From Burkholderiaceae bacterium (GTDB lineage: Bacteria; Pseudomonadota; Gammaproteobacteria; Burkholderiales; Burkholderiaceae): a DNA stretch of 64,000 nucleotides. Every line of letters begins with the position of its first letter. The first letter of the stretch is position 1. A program made the position numbers and the translations under genes. The DNA is taken from positions 36,296-100,295 of the forward strand of contig JAJPEN010000006.1 of NCBI GenBank assembly GCA_021166835.1. Reading direction: 5' to 3'. The notes below the pieces were generated by a model, which was not told the DNA's origin, did no database searches, and saw only the letters and a program-made list of their open reading frames with translations. Positions 27,558 to 36,977 of the stretch are shown one piece after another.

Positions 27558-28301
27558 GTGAGCCGCATCGCGCGGGTGCGCGACGATCTGCGCCGCATGG
27601 GACTGGGCGGCTGGCTCGTCCACGCGTCCTCCACACTCGTTGCGCGTCTGAGCTTCGGCCGCGTGCGCGTGCTCGCACTGCGCTTCTACGTGCAGCCCGT
27701 GGCGCGCGCCAGGCTGCTGCCTCCGCGACGCGCAGCCGATTCGATCCGCGTCGAGCCGGTGACGCGCCAGGCGTTCACCGCCGAGGATTTCGGACGGCCG
27801 GCCGATGCCATCCGCGATCGCTTCGACGACGGCGCGGTCTGCATCGCGGCGGTGAAAGGCGACGCGCTGCTCGGATTCATGTGGCTGCAGCAGGACGTTC
27901 TTCGCGAGCGGCTCGTGCGTTGCCGCCTGCACGCGCTTCCCGCCGACCGCGTCGCATGGGACTTCGACTTCCACATCGAACCCCAATATCGGCTCGGGCG
28001 TCTGTTCGCGCGTTTGTGGGACCGCGCATTCGACACGCTACGCGAGCGCGGCATCGACGCGACGGTAAGCTGGATCCGCTTCGAGAACCGCAACTCGGAG
28101 CACGCGCATCTGCGGCTCGGCGCCCGGCGGCTGGGATGGGCGGTATTCGTGACCGCGTTCGAGCATCAGCTGATGCTCGGCTCGCTGCGTCCGCTACTCG
28201 CCTATGCGAGGCCCGGAGAGACTGCGGACCTCTACGTGGATGCCACGCAATTCGTCGACGCCGGCAACGCGTCCGGGGCGGCGAGCGAGCCACGGGGATG
28301 A
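27558..28301 (+). CDS. GNAT-like N-acetyltransferase
   Basis: A 247-residue protein. Residues 60-210 have the alternating strand pattern of GNAT enzymes, with IAAVKGDALLGFMWL and the helix-forming QYRLGRLFARLWDRAF in the acetyl-CoA-binding position. The classic RxxGxG/A motif is poorly preserved, so the family call is tentative. It starts with GTG 27558, 25 bp after the TPR gene, and ends 7 bp from a convergent gene. An acyl transfer role on a sugar amine would match the nearby deacetylase, but this is inference. Confidence 0.55.
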   Translation: MSRIARVRDDLRRMGLGGWLVHASSTLVARLSFGRVRVLALRFYVQPVARARLLPPRRAADSIRVEPVTRQAFTAEDFGRPADAIRDRFDDGAVCIAAVKGDALLGFMWLQQDVLRERLVRCRLHALPADRVAWDFDFHIEPQYRLGRLFARLWDRAFDTLRERGIDATVSWIRFENRNSEHAHLRLGARRLGWAVFVTAFEHQLMLGSLRPLLAYARPGETADLYVDATQFVDAGNASGAASEPRG

Positions 28302-28308
28302 GCGCAGC

Positions 28309-30162
28309 TCACGGCGTTCGATCGCCGACGACCGGCACGGGCCGGCCTTCGATCACGGCGCCGATGTCGGGTTGCCGCCCCATGAAGCCGTCGGTGATTC
28401 CGGCGATCGGTATCCCTGCATGCTTCAGACGGCTCCGCTCGGACAGCACCGGTTCATAGAGCGGCACGATCGGAATGAAATAGGCTTCGTCGAACCGGAT
28501 CTGTGTTCGAAACGGATTCGCCTCTGCGATGACGTCGTGGTCGTGACGCCTCGTGCTCTCGCCGAACAACGGCGTCGTCGACGGCAGCCGGGCGCGGGCT
28601 GCCTCGATCGTGCCTGCCGAGCCGCCGCTCTTCGTCCACCAGACCTTGTTGTCCGGATACCAGGCGTTGTGGTCGAAGTCGATCGGGTCGTTGCCGCGCG
28701 CTTCGAACGCCAGCAGCGCGTCGCCGGAGAACCACAGGAGATTGTTCCGGTACGCCCAGGCGCGGATCGCGCCCTGGTCGGGCTGAGCCCACCCCCACTT
28801 CGCTCCGCCCCGGTAGCCGGGCATCCGCACGACAGTGTTGTTGTAGAAGAGCAGACCCGTGTTCGTATTGTTCAGCTTGTACGGCTGACGACCGACGTTG
28901 ATCGCGACGTTGCGAAAGACGAAGGCCGGCCCGCCGTACATCGGATCGAACGACGCGAGCGTCATCGAGTTCTGCACGCGGTTGTCGTAGAACGTGACGT
29001 TGCGAACGCCGTAGTCGCCTTCGAAGGCGTCGTCGCCGGTGAAGAGCACGCGGTTCCGATAGAAATGAACGCCGGTGTTGGCGGCGCCCTGCGATACCGC
29101 CATCGCATCGCCGAACCCGGCCAGCGTGTTGTTGAAGACCGCGTGGCCGGCGCCCGGCACCCGGATGCCGTCGTCGTTCCAGGTGGCGTTCGACTCCAGC
29201 GCCGCTCGTTCAAAGAGATCGTTGCCGATCAACGTGTTGTCGTAGACGAGAACGCTCTTCATGTCTCCGGCGGAAATGATCCCCTGGTCCACGCCGAGAA
29301 TCTTCAGATGGCGCAACGTGATGCGCTCGGGAACCGAGCCCGACCACATCTGGATTCCAACCGACTTCGCCGCGGTGCCGCTGTCGGCGTTCGAGCCTTC
29401 GATCGTCAGGTTCTCGACGACGACGTCCGATGCACGCACGAGATGCAGCACGCGTCCGGTCCTGTCGACGATGCGTACGCCGTCGCGGCTCTCGCCGCGC
29501 ACGAAGATCGGGCGTGCCTCGGTGCCGCTGCGCTTCAGCGTGAGTTCGTCGACCTCGTAGGTGCCGTTGCGGAACAGGATGACGTCGCCAGGGTTCGCTT
29601 CGTCGAGAACGGCCTGGATGCGGGCGCTCGTCGTTCCGGGAGCGATCGTCTTCGTGGGCCTGCCGGCGGCATCGGGCAGGGAACGGGTGCGCGCGCGCAG
29701 CGCGCGAACGACCTCCCCGTCGGCGCCCCGCACACGCACCTCGACGCGATACCCGCGGCCCGGTTCGAGACCGGTGATGACGCCGGCGAAGACCTCGTCG
29801 ACCCTGTGGCCCTTCGCGGCGAATTCGGGATGCACGCGAAACAGCGGATGCGCTTCCCGCCACTGCTCCTCGCCGTCTGCCGCATAGCGCACCGCCGTGC
29901 CGAGCCGCTCGCCCGGCTCCGCCAGGATCGGCATCACGAGCGAGATCTGTTCCGGCGTGGCCGGCCCGTCCTGGGCGAGCGGCGCCAGCGCGCGTTCGAG
30001 GAGGCCGGCAGCGAGCTTCGGCGCGGTGGCGGCAACGCCGTCGGCGGACGTCTGCGCGGTTGCCGGCATGACGCCGGCCCATTGGACGACCAGCATCGAC
30101 GCAATCGAGCGCAACACGATCGACGGGAAGATCGGCATCCGATTCGCTGCGCGTCGCTTCAT
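28309..30162 (-). CDS. Secreted right-handed beta-helix protein, polysaccharide lyase-like
   Basis: A 617-residue protein with a signal peptide (residues 1-36). Residues 75-165 resemble a fibronectin type III-like domain. From 170 a parallel beta-helix begins (PGDVILFRNGTYEVDELTL), with repeated N- and G-rich turns up to about 480. This fold is shared by pectate, chondroitin and alginate lyases and by epimerases. Last gene of a minus operon; its ATG overlaps the stop of the hydrolase 1 gene (ATGA). Modification of the exopolysaccharide is inferred. Confidence 0.7.
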   Translation of the reverse strand: MKRRAANRMPIFPSIVLRSIASMLVVQWAGVMPATAQTSADGVAATAPKLAAGLLERALAPLAQDGPATPEQISLVMPILAEPGERLGTAVRYAADGEEQWREAHPLFRVHPEFAAKGHRVDEVFAGVITGLEPGRGYRVEVRVRGADGEVVRALRARTRSLPDAAGRPTKTIAPGTTSARIQAVLDEANPGDVILFRNGTYEVDELTLKRSGTEARPIFVRGESRDGVRIVDRTGRVLHLVRASDVVVENLTIEGSNADSGTAAKSVGIQMWSGSVPERITLRHLKILGVDQGIISAGDMKSVLVYDNTLIGNDLFERAALESNATWNDDGIRVPGAGHAVFNNTLAGFGDAMAVSQGAANTGVHFYRNRVLFTGDDAFEGDYGVRNVTFYDNRVQNSMTLASFDPMYGGPAFVFRNVAINVGRQPYKLNNTNTGLLFYNNTVVRMPGYRGGAKWGWAQPDQGAIRAWAYRNNLLWFSGDALLAFEARGNDPIDFDHNAWYPDNKVWWTKSGGSAGTIEAARARLPSTTPLFGESTRRHDHDVIAEANPFRTQIRFDEAYFIPIVPLYEPVLSERSRLKHAGIPIAGITDGFMGRQPDIGAVIEGRPVPVVGDRTP

Positions 30163-31040
30163 CGTCGGCTTCTCCCGCTTTCGTGCCCGAGCGCCGTGAG
30201 GAAACGGATCGTGTCGGCGACGACGGCCTCCCAGTCGGCCGGATCCGAGCAGGTGTGATCGGCCTGATCGAGCCGCAGCCGGCTCACCTGCGGCAGCTCC
30301 TTCGACATGGTACGACCGAGCGCGGCCTCGAATTCGGCTGCCGTGAGGTCATTGCCGCTCAGTTGCAGCCGTATCGGGCAGCGGGCCCGGGCAAGCGCAT
30401 GCGCGACACGCGCTGCGAGATCGGACGATGCTTCGCCGGCCGCAACCGGACGACGCGCCCCCACGAAGCGGAACAGATGACCTGCCGCCTCGCGAACGCT
30501 TCCGGCGACATCGACCTTTCCGGTGGCCAGCCTCGTCCAGAACTCGCGCGAGCGCAGGCGCGAGCCGTAATGCTGCTTGACGATCGCGGCCGAACGCGTG
30601 TCATCGCTGCGCGCCCACGGATTGGCTGCAACGACCGCGGCGATGCGCGCGTCGACGAGCGCATGAAAGAGTGCCGCGGTTGCACCTTCGCACAGCCCCC
30701 AGAGCACGACGCGCCTGCATTGCGGCACGGAGCGCTGCAGGACGTCACAGGCATGCGCAATGTCCGGCCCGACCCGTTCGAAGTCGGGCAGCGGGCCCGC
30801 GCTGTCGCCCAGGCCGGTGTAGTCGAAGCGCAGGCAGGGGTAACCGGCACGTGCAAGCGCTCGCGCCATCGTCACGAACTGGCGATGCGAACCGACGCGC
30901 GTCTGCGGACCGCCGACGACGATGACGAGGCCGACGTCCGATGCCGGCTGCGGCGACTTCGGCATGGCGAGCACGCCGAGCATGCCGTCGAAGCAAAGCA
31001 GCGTTTCGTCGGGTTCCACGCAAACGGGCGTCTCGGTCAT
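30159..31040 (-). CDS. Exosortase A system-associated hydrolase 1
   Basis: A 293-residue alpha/beta hydrolase matching TIGR03100. GGPQTRVGSHRQF forms the oxyanion region, FDYTGLGDSAG follows, and the nucleophile elbow LWGLCEGA places Cys117 where most family members of the fold have Ser. The late DQADHTCSD supplies a His. Substrate unknown. ATG 31040 overlaps the stop of hydrolase 2 (ATGA), which fixes the start better than an upstream GTG. Confidence 0.85.
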   Translation of the reverse strand: MTETPVCVEPDETLLCFDGMLGVLAMPKSPQPASDVGLVIVVGGPQTRVGSHRQFVTMARALARAGYPCLRFDYTGLGDSAGPLPDFERVGPDIAHACDVLQRSVPQCRRVVLWGLCEGATAALFHALVDARIAAVVAANPWARSDDTRSAAIVKQHYGSRLRSREFWTRLATGKVDVAGSVREAAGHLFRFVGARRPVAAGEASSDLAARVAHALARARCPIRLQLSGNDLTAAEFEAALGRTMSKELPQVSRLRLDQADHTCSDPADWEAVVADTIRFLTALGHESGRSRR

Positions 31041-31888
31041 CCGCACCGCTCACGCACGTGCCGCTCTACTGCGTTCGCTGTCGCATCGACGAGCAGCGGA
31101 AGGTCGACGAGATCGGGAACGTTCCAGAACGGCGCACCTTCCACGGCGAGAAGGTCGACATCGACCCCCGCGTCCCGCCAGGCTCGCGCCCGGCCTTGCA
31201 ATGCCTCCGAGGGGAAAGCCACACCCTCGGCCACGGGCGGCCGCACGTCGATCAGCGTTGCCGCCGGCACTCGTGGAGCCACGGTGGCATCGAGTCGCTC
31301 GAGTTGCACAGCCAGCAGCGGCGAGACGGAATAGCCGCCAAGGAACGCGATTCGCCCTGCCGCCCATTCGGCCCTGGCGTCGACGCGCTCCGCGCCCGGA
31401 CGCCGCTCCCCGGCGATCTTCGCAGCCCTGTGCAGGGCCGACAGCTGCACGCGCCCCTGCAGCACCGGCGCCCAGCCGACCAGCGCGCCTACGGTTCCCG
31501 GTACCCGATGCGTCAGTTCGGCCGCGAGCGCTACGCCGAGGCGACAGCCGCAGAGCACCAGCGGGGCTTCGGAGTCGGCCCCCATGCGTTCGAGCATCGC
31601 CGCGAAATCGTCGAGCCAGCGTTCGACGCTGGCCTCCTCGAATCCCGCGCTGCTGTCGCCGGTGCCGCGGGGATCGAACAGCGTGGACGCGATCGAGCGC
31701 TCGGCGAGCGCCTCCGCGCTCAGGCGAACCATGCGCCGCGTCTGGTTCATTTCGTCGCCGAAGGCGGGAACGAAAAGCACCCGCGCACGGATCGCGTCGG
31801 GCGGGGTCCAGCGGAGGACGACACTGCGGTGCCCGTCGAAACGCTCGAACGCGGCCGACATCCTCGGGTCGTTCACTCGACCGATCAC
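31037..31888 (-). CDS. Exosortase A system-associated hydrolase 2
   Basis: A 283-residue alpha/beta-hydrolase-fold protein matching TIGR03101. FVPAFGDEMNQTRRM and FDPRGTGDSS are clear, but the elbow CGCRLG has Arg116 at the nucleophile position, so classical hydrolysis is doubtful. It may be a partner of hydrolase 1. GTG 31888 has GAGGG 8 bp upstream; an internal ATG at 31861 has a poor site. It lies 21 bp after the beta-helix lipoprotein gene. Confidence 0.82.
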   Translation of the reverse strand: MIGRVNDPRMSAAFERFDGHRSVVLRWTPPDAIRARVLFVPAFGDEMNQTRRMVRLSAEALAERSIASTLFDPRGTGDSSAGFEEASVERWLDDFAAMLERMGADSEAPLVLCGCRLGVALAAELTHRVPGTVGALVGWAPVLQGRVQLSALHRAAKIAGERRPGAERVDARAEWAAGRIAFLGGYSVSPLLAVQLERLDATVAPRVPAATLIDVRPPVAEGVAFPSEALQGRARAWRDAGVDVDLLAVEGAPFWNVPDLVDLPLLVDATANAVERHVRERCG

Positions 31889-31909
31889 GCCGCTGCCCTC
31901 ACGGCCGGA

Positions 31910-33055
31910 TCAAGGCTGCAGCGCTCCCGCCAAGGGCGCGCCTCGCGTCAACGGCTCCATCGCGCGGTCGCGCCGATATTGGAAGCGGGGCAACCAGGCG
32001 GCCGGCACATCCGATGCACCTTCCTTGGGAGGGAGAAGCGCCGAAGCCGACAACCGATAGTCGCCGTGCGCGGGATCGCGCAGCGCCGAGAGCGGGACTT
32101 GCCGATTCCCCGACTCCTCGGCAATCGACGGAATGCCGAGTTTCGCGCCGCCCACCCAGAGATTGTCGAAGAGAAATACGGTCGCATTTCCGGGAGACAC
32201 CCGGACGAACACCCCATCCTGCGCGCCGGAATCGACCACCGTGTTGTGCGACATCGCCAGCTCGTTCACCGGCCACTTGTATCCCTCGGCGCCGTACGAA
32301 ACGATCACCGGGTTCTGCGTCTTCGCCGACTGCTCGATGATGTTCCCGATGACGAGCGCGCGGCCTCCGTTCGGAAATTCGAGCTCGTAGCTCGAGTCTC
32401 CGTCCTCGTCGGTGAGCCGGTTGTATTCGATCCGGTTCTCTCTCGCGCGCGACTTCAGCAGGTGCCCGGCGCGTCCGCTGTGGAAGTAGCTCGCGCGCAC
32501 CTCGAGTTTCGCGATGCGCCCGGCATACACGCCGTGGCTGTACCCGTCGCCGTGGCCGTTTCGCGCGAACAGCGATCGCTCGATCAGCAGGGTGGACCTG
32601 CCGTCGTTCGAGGTGAGGATGCCGTTCTCGTTGTCGAGAAAACTCGAGTCGCGAACGACGAGCGCGCCGTGCTCGAAGCGAATGCCCGCACCGTTCCTGT
32701 CCGCCACGCGCGCACCGATGAAATCGAAGCCTTCGACTTCGAAGTGCCCGTCGCGGATCACCCAGATTCCCTTGCCTTCGGCCGAGCGACCCGCGGCGTT
32801 CAGCACCGCACGCCCGCCTACCGCGCGAATCGTCAGGCGAGTCTGGTTCCATACCGCGACGTCGCCGCGGTACTCGCCCGCCCGCACCTCGACGACGTCG
32901 CCGCTTCGCGCGATCTTCGCGGCCTCGGCAATCGTGCGTACGTCGCCGGAAGGGCCGACCGTAATCGTCCGCGTTCCACCGAGCGGCTGCGCGCATGCGG
33001 TTACCAGCGACGCCAGCGCGCCAACCAGTCCCCTGACGCACGCGGGGCGGCGCAT
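31910..33055 (-). CDS. Right-handed beta-helix lipoprotein
   Basis: A 381-residue protein with a lipoprotein signal ending LASLVTAC (Cys21). GDVRTIAEAAKIARSGDVVEVRAGEY opens a parallel beta-helix of the NosD/pectin lyase type continuing to about residue 300. ATG 33055 is chosen for the GGGGGA site just before it and the normal signal length; ATG 33082 overlaps the upstream stop (ATGA) and would add nine residues. Likely surface-attached polymer-binding or lyase protein; catalytic residues not assigned. Confidence 0.68.
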   Translation of the reverse strand: MRRPACVRGLVGALASLVTACAQPLGGTRTITVGPSGDVRTIAEAAKIARSGDVVEVRAGEYRGDVAVWNQTRLTIRAVGGRAVLNAAGRSAEGKGIWVIRDGHFEVEGFDFIGARVADRNGAGIRFEHGALVVRDSSFLDNENGILTSNDGRSTLLIERSLFARNGHGDGYSHGVYAGRIAKLEVRASYFHSGRAGHLLKSRARENRIEYNRLTDEDGDSSYELEFPNGGRALVIGNIIEQSAKTQNPVIVSYGAEGYKWPVNELAMSHNTVVDSGAQDGVFVRVSPGNATVFLFDNLWVGGAKLGIPSIAEESGNRQVPLSALRDPAHGDYRLSASALLPPKEGASDVPAAWLPRFQYRRDRAMEPLTRGAPLAGALQP

Positions 33056-33078
33056 TCTTCCCCCAAGAATCCCCGCCC

Positions 33079-34341
33079 TCATCGCACCGAATCGAGCTCG
33101 CCGGCAACCGGCAACGGTGTCCGATCGCCGAGCGCACGCTCGTAGACCCTGTCGTAGCGCCGCACCGAGGCATCCCATGTACGCTCGTTCTCGACGAACG
33201 CCCGCGCCTCGTCGAGGATTCCTCCGAAGCGATCCAGCCCGTCCAGCGCCTGCAGGAGCGACCGGGCCAGCGCCGTCACGTCGTCGTGATGGAACAGAAA
33301 GCCCGTGCGGCCGTGATCGATCAGCTCGCGATGACCGCCAACGTCGGACGCCAGTACCAGGCGCCGCTGCGCCATTGCTTCGAGCGGCTTGAGCGGCGTG
33401 ACCAGCTCGGTGAGCCGCATCGACTTGCGCGGAAACACGAAGGCATCGATCAGCGACGAATAGGCGGGCACCCTTCCCTGCGGCACGCGCCCGGTGAAGA
33501 CCACGTGATCGGCCACGCCGAGCCGCGCGGCCTGCGCGCGCAGCGCCGATTCCTGCGGACCGCCGCCGACGAGCAGGACGCGAGTGTCGGGTCGCGCGCG
33601 CAGGACGGCAGGCAGCGCCTCGAGCAGCAGGTCGAGTCCTTCGTAGGCGTAGAACGATCCGATGAACCCGAGCACCCTGCGACCGCGCAGGTCGTATTCG
33701 GACTCGAGCGCGCGATCGCGTTCGCCCAGCGGCGGAAACCGCTCGAGGTCGACCGCGTTCGGGATCACCGTGACGCGCTCCGGATCGACGCCCCGTGCAA
33801 CGATGTCGGAGCGCAACCCCTCGCAGATGCAGGTGACCTGATCGACCTGGCGCAGCACTCGCGTTTCCAGCGCGCGACTGAACCCGTATCGCAGCCCGCG
33901 CTCTCGCGCTGTTCCGTGATCGACCGCGGCGTCTTCCCAGAAGGCCCGCACTTCGTAGACGACGGGAATATCGAGCTGCTCGCTCGCCTGCAGCGCCGCC
34001 AGCCCGTTCAGGCAGGGCGAATGCGCGTGCAGCAGGCCGGCGCCCTCCTGGCGGGCGACGGCCACGATGCGCTGCGCCAGAGTGCGCACCACGTCCCATT
34101 GGCGCAGCACCGGCAGCTTCGCGAGACTGCCCGGGAACGTGCGATGGAAGACCAGTCCGTCGACCGTCTCCTGCGACAACGGACTGGCACCGCGCGCCGA
34201 CACCGCGTGCTTCGACGAGGTGATGTGTGCGGTTCGCCAGCCCAGCGCACGCTGGGCGAGCACGATCGATCGCGAGCGGAACGTGTAGCCGCTGTGCAGC
34301 GGAATCGAATGATCGAAGACGTGAAGGATCTTTTCGTTCAT
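33079..34341 (-). CDS. Glycosyltransferase, exosortase A system-associated (GT4)
   Basis: A 420-residue GT4 enzyme. HVFDHSIPLHSGYTFRSRS is the characteristic start of the TIGR04063 family; HAHSPCLNGLAAL and VIPNAVDLERFPP follow. The donor domain has FIGSFYAYEGLDLLLEAL and LTELVTPLKPLEAMAQ, with the EX7E glutamate region. It should add one sugar of the exopolysaccharide repeat. ATG 34341 overlaps the upstream stop (ATGA). Confidence 0.87.
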   Translation of the reverse strand: MNEKILHVFDHSIPLHSGYTFRSRSIVLAQRALGWRTAHITSSKHAVSARGASPLSQETVDGLVFHRTFPGSLAKLPVLRQWDVVRTLAQRIVAVARQEGAGLLHAHSPCLNGLAALQASEQLDIPVVYEVRAFWEDAAVDHGTARERGLRYGFSRALETRVLRQVDQVTCICEGLRSDIVARGVDPERVTVIPNAVDLERFPPLGERDRALESEYDLRGRRVLGFIGSFYAYEGLDLLLEALPAVLRARPDTRVLLVGGGPQESALRAQAARLGVADHVVFTGRVPQGRVPAYSSLIDAFVFPRKSMRLTELVTPLKPLEAMAQRRLVLASDVGGHRELIDHGRTGFLFHHDDVTALARSLLQALDGLDRFGGILDEARAFVENERTWDASVRRYDRVYERALGDRTPLPVAGELDSVR

Positions 34342-35576
34342 GCGGCCGCTTCCGACGCGAGCACGCGGTCGACCCTCAGCAGGTTCGCGCGCCATCCAAA
34401 CGATTCTGTCACATGCGTGCGGCCGTTAGTGTTTTCCCCGGCTGCCGCGAGCGCGACGACCGCCTCGGCGAAGGCTTTCCCGTCGTCGTGTACCCGAAAG
34501 CCGTTGTCCATCGGCAGATTCAGCCCGCTCGCCGCCGCAGACGTGCAGACCACGGGTTTGGCCATCGCGAGCGCCTCGAGCACCTTGTTCTGCGTGCCGC
34601 GTGCGATGCGCAGCGGGGCAACGGCGACGTCGGCGTGCGCGAGATACGGACGCACGTCGGGAACCCGTCCGGTCACCTGCACGCCGTCGTGCGCCTCGAG
34701 CGCGCACACTGCGGGGGTCGGGTTGCTGCCGACGATGAAGAAGCGCGCACCGGGCCTGCAGGCGCGGACGTGCGGCCAGACCTGCTCGACGAACCATTCG
34801 ACCGCGTCCACGTTCGCCCAGTAGTCCATCGCGCCCGTGAAGACGACGATCGGCGCGGAGCCGACGGCGGGCTGCGCAAGGCCCGTCGCATCCGCCTTCG
34901 AGTACGGAGACGCGAAGCCGATCTGCGGATCGAAGTACTCGGTGTCGACGCCGTTGTCGAAATGACCGATCCGGGGCGCCGACTCCGGTGCGAGCGAGCG
35001 AAAGAGGTCGGCCTCGGCCTGCGTCACGAAAAGCGTCGCGTCGAACTCCCGGGCGATCGCCCTTTCGAAAGCAAGGAGCCTGTTCGCCTCTCGGGCATAG
35101 ATCCAGCGCGCGGGGCCGCGATGCCCCTCGGCATATTGGCGCCACTTGTCGGAGTCCACGTCGCACAGATCGGCGACGCGCCGCAACCCTGCGTAGCGAC
35201 TGCCCTGCACGTACTGCGCCATCGTCGAAGAGAAGACGACGACGTGCGTGATCCGCTGCCGCAGGATCGTCTCGTCCACCCAGCGCTGCAGTTCGGGAAC
35301 GCGGTAGTAAGGCAGCGACAGCGCCTCGCCCGTCGCGAATCCCCACAGGCTGCGAACGCGGCGGGCGAGAGGACGCAGTGCGACGAGCTCGAGCGACGCG
35401 CACAAGCCCTGCAGCGCAGCCCTGTGTTCCCAGTCCTGGGGATCGTCGACGAAAGCGCCCAGGTGCACGGCGTGCTGCGCGGCGAGATGGCGCAGCAGGT
35501 GGTAGGAGCGGATCTTGTCGCCCTTGTTCGGCGGATAGGGAATCCGATGAACCAGCATGAGCAGGTTGCAGCGCAT
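34338..35576 (-). CDS. Sugar transferase, PEP-CTERM/EpsH1 system-associated (GT4)
   Basis: A 412-residue GT-B transferase matching TIGR03087. LVHRIPYPPNKGDKIRSYHL is the family signature at the N-terminus; CDVDSDKWRQYA and FDNGVDTEYFDP follow. The donor site APLRIARGTQNKVLEALAM has the conserved glutamate. It follows the next upstream transferase by 7 bp and is coupled to the TIGR04063-type gene by ATGA. Confidence 0.88.
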   Translation of the reverse strand: MRCNLLMLVHRIPYPPNKGDKIRSYHLLRHLAAQHAVHLGAFVDDPQDWEHRAALQGLCASLELVALRPLARRVRSLWGFATGEALSLPYYRVPELQRWVDETILRQRITHVVVFSSTMAQYVQGSRYAGLRRVADLCDVDSDKWRQYAEGHRGPARWIYAREANRLLAFERAIAREFDATLFVTQAEADLFRSLAPESAPRIGHFDNGVDTEYFDPQIGFASPYSKADATGLAQPAVGSAPIVVFTGAMDYWANVDAVEWFVEQVWPHVRACRPGARFFIVGSNPTPAVCALEAHDGVQVTGRVPDVRPYLAHADVAVAPLRIARGTQNKVLEALAMAKPVVCTSAAASGLNLPMDNGFRVHDDGKAFAEAVVALAAAGENTNGRTHVTESFGWRANLLRVDRVLASEAAA

Positions 35577-35583
35577 GGCGGCT

Positions 35584-36807
35584 TCAGTGCGCGAGCGCTA
35601 CGGAACCGCCCGATGCGGCGGCGCGACTGAGTTGTGCAAACTGGGCGACCAGGCGCTCCACCCGAGCGTCCCATCCGTTCGACCGCGCGTACGCGACGAT
35701 CGCGTCGCGGTCCCACTTTCGCGTCAAGGCGCGATGCACTGCCTCGGCGAATGCCGCTTCGTCCCACCAGTCGACGAGCGTCCCGCTCACCGGCTCGGCA
35801 ACCACCTCGGCATTGCCGCCCACACGTGTCGTCACCACGGGAAGCCCGCAGGCCATCGCCTCGAGGAAGACGTTGGCCCAACCTTCGAATTCGGTGGCGA
35901 GCACGAATGCGTCGGCGGCACCGTAGAACCAGCGAAGATCTTCCTGCTGCTGTCGACCGCAGAACCGCACGGCGTCGGCGACGCCGCAGTCGCGCGCCTG
36001 CGCCTCCAGCGCAGCGCGCAGCTCTCCCCCGCCGACGATCAGGTAGACGAGGTCCGGATGCTGCTCTCGCAGGCGCGGCAGCAGCTTGATCACCCGCTGG
36101 AATCCCTTGCTCGGGACCAGGTTTCCCACGCCGATCAGCACCGGCGCATCAGGTGCGAGACCGAGACGTCGCCGCGCCTGCGCGCGGTCGACCGGCGCAA
36201 AGCGCTCGGTGTCGACGCCGTTTCCGATCACCTCGACCTTCTCGCGCTCGACGCCGAGCGCATGCGCGACGTTCCGCGCCAGTGCCTGCGAGACCGCGAA
36301 CAGCTTCGTGGCGCGCGCCATCGCCTCGCGCAACCCTCGCTCGCGCGAGGTGCCGATCAGCCACTCGTCCTTGCTGCCCCGGATCGTGACGACCGACGGC
36401 AGTCCGAGCCGACGCGCTATTCGCGTTGCGGCCCAGCCGTCGGGAAAAAGGAAGTGAGCGTCGATGACCGTCGCGCGGAAGTCTCGATGGATGCGCCGCA
36501 CGCAGCGCTCGGTGCCCAGCGCCATCAGCCAGCCGTCGAAGCGCTTTCCGATGCCGGGGAGCGACAGCCAGCGCGGGCGATGTATCTCGATTCCGTCCAT
36601 CGTTTCGCGCAGCGGCGCCCGCGGGCGGAAGTCCCTGCGAAACATCCGGACCAGCGCGTCCAGCGGCGACCACGCCTGCGGCGCGACGACGACGATGGGC
36701 ATGTGCCTGGCGACGCGGAACATCCGCTCCCGGATGAAGATCCCGGCCGTCGGCGCGGCTTCGCTGGGGAAAAGACTGGAATAGACGATCAGGCGGGGTT
36801 CGATCAC
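35584..36807 (-). CDS. Family 4 glycosyltransferase
   Basis: A 407-residue GT4 enzyme. SLFPSEAAPTAGIFIRERM is the usual N-terminal motif; VIGNGVDTERFAPV and GVGNLVPSKGFQRVI mark the donor domain; EGWANVFLEAMACGLPVV carries the EX7E motif. GTG 36807 is preferred because the conserved fold starts directly after it; GTG 36819 is possible, and no clear Shine-Dalgarno is seen for either. First gene of a seven-gene minus operon ending at 28309. Confidence 0.84.
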   Translation of the reverse strand: MIEPRLIVYSSLFPSEAAPTAGIFIRERMFRVARHMPIVVVAPQAWSPLDALVRMFRRDFRPRAPLRETMDGIEIHRPRWLSLPGIGKRFDGWLMALGTERCVRRIHRDFRATVIDAHFLFPDGWAATRIARRLGLPSVVTIRGSKDEWLIGTSRERGLREAMARATKLFAVSQALARNVAHALGVEREKVEVIGNGVDTERFAPVDRAQARRRLGLAPDAPVLIGVGNLVPSKGFQRVIKLLPRLREQHPDLVYLIVGGGELRAALEAQARDCGVADAVRFCGRQQQEDLRWFYGAADAFVLATEFEGWANVFLEAMACGLPVVTTRVGGNAEVVAEPVSGTLVDWWDEAAFAEAVHRALTRKWDRDAIVAYARSNGWDARVERLVAQFAQLSRAAASGGSVALAH

Positions 36808-36965
36808 GGGACGACGCACGGCGCCGGCTACGCCGGATGCAGCGAATGGTAGCGACTCTCCAGTCGAATGGGAGGCTTTGCCGCGTGAACTCCTGCACGA
36901 TTTCCGCTCGAAGATCGACCCCACTGTCGAAATCGCGTCTGCAATGGGCGCCCGCACGGGGTGCT

Positions 36966-36971
36966 TAGACT
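36966..36971 (+). promoter_or_regulatory. Candidate -10 box of zwf, leaderless arrangement
   Basis: TAGACT lies 6 bp before the zwf ATG, which places the expected transcription start at or next to the start codon. No Shine-Dalgarno is present in the gap. No clear -35 was found. Confidence 0.4.
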
Positions 36972-36977
36972 TGATCC

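Noticed and set aside
36820..36965. Full sigma-70 promoter for zwf
   Set aside because: No -35-like hexamer at 16 to 18 bp from TAGACT; only the -10 part can be supported.
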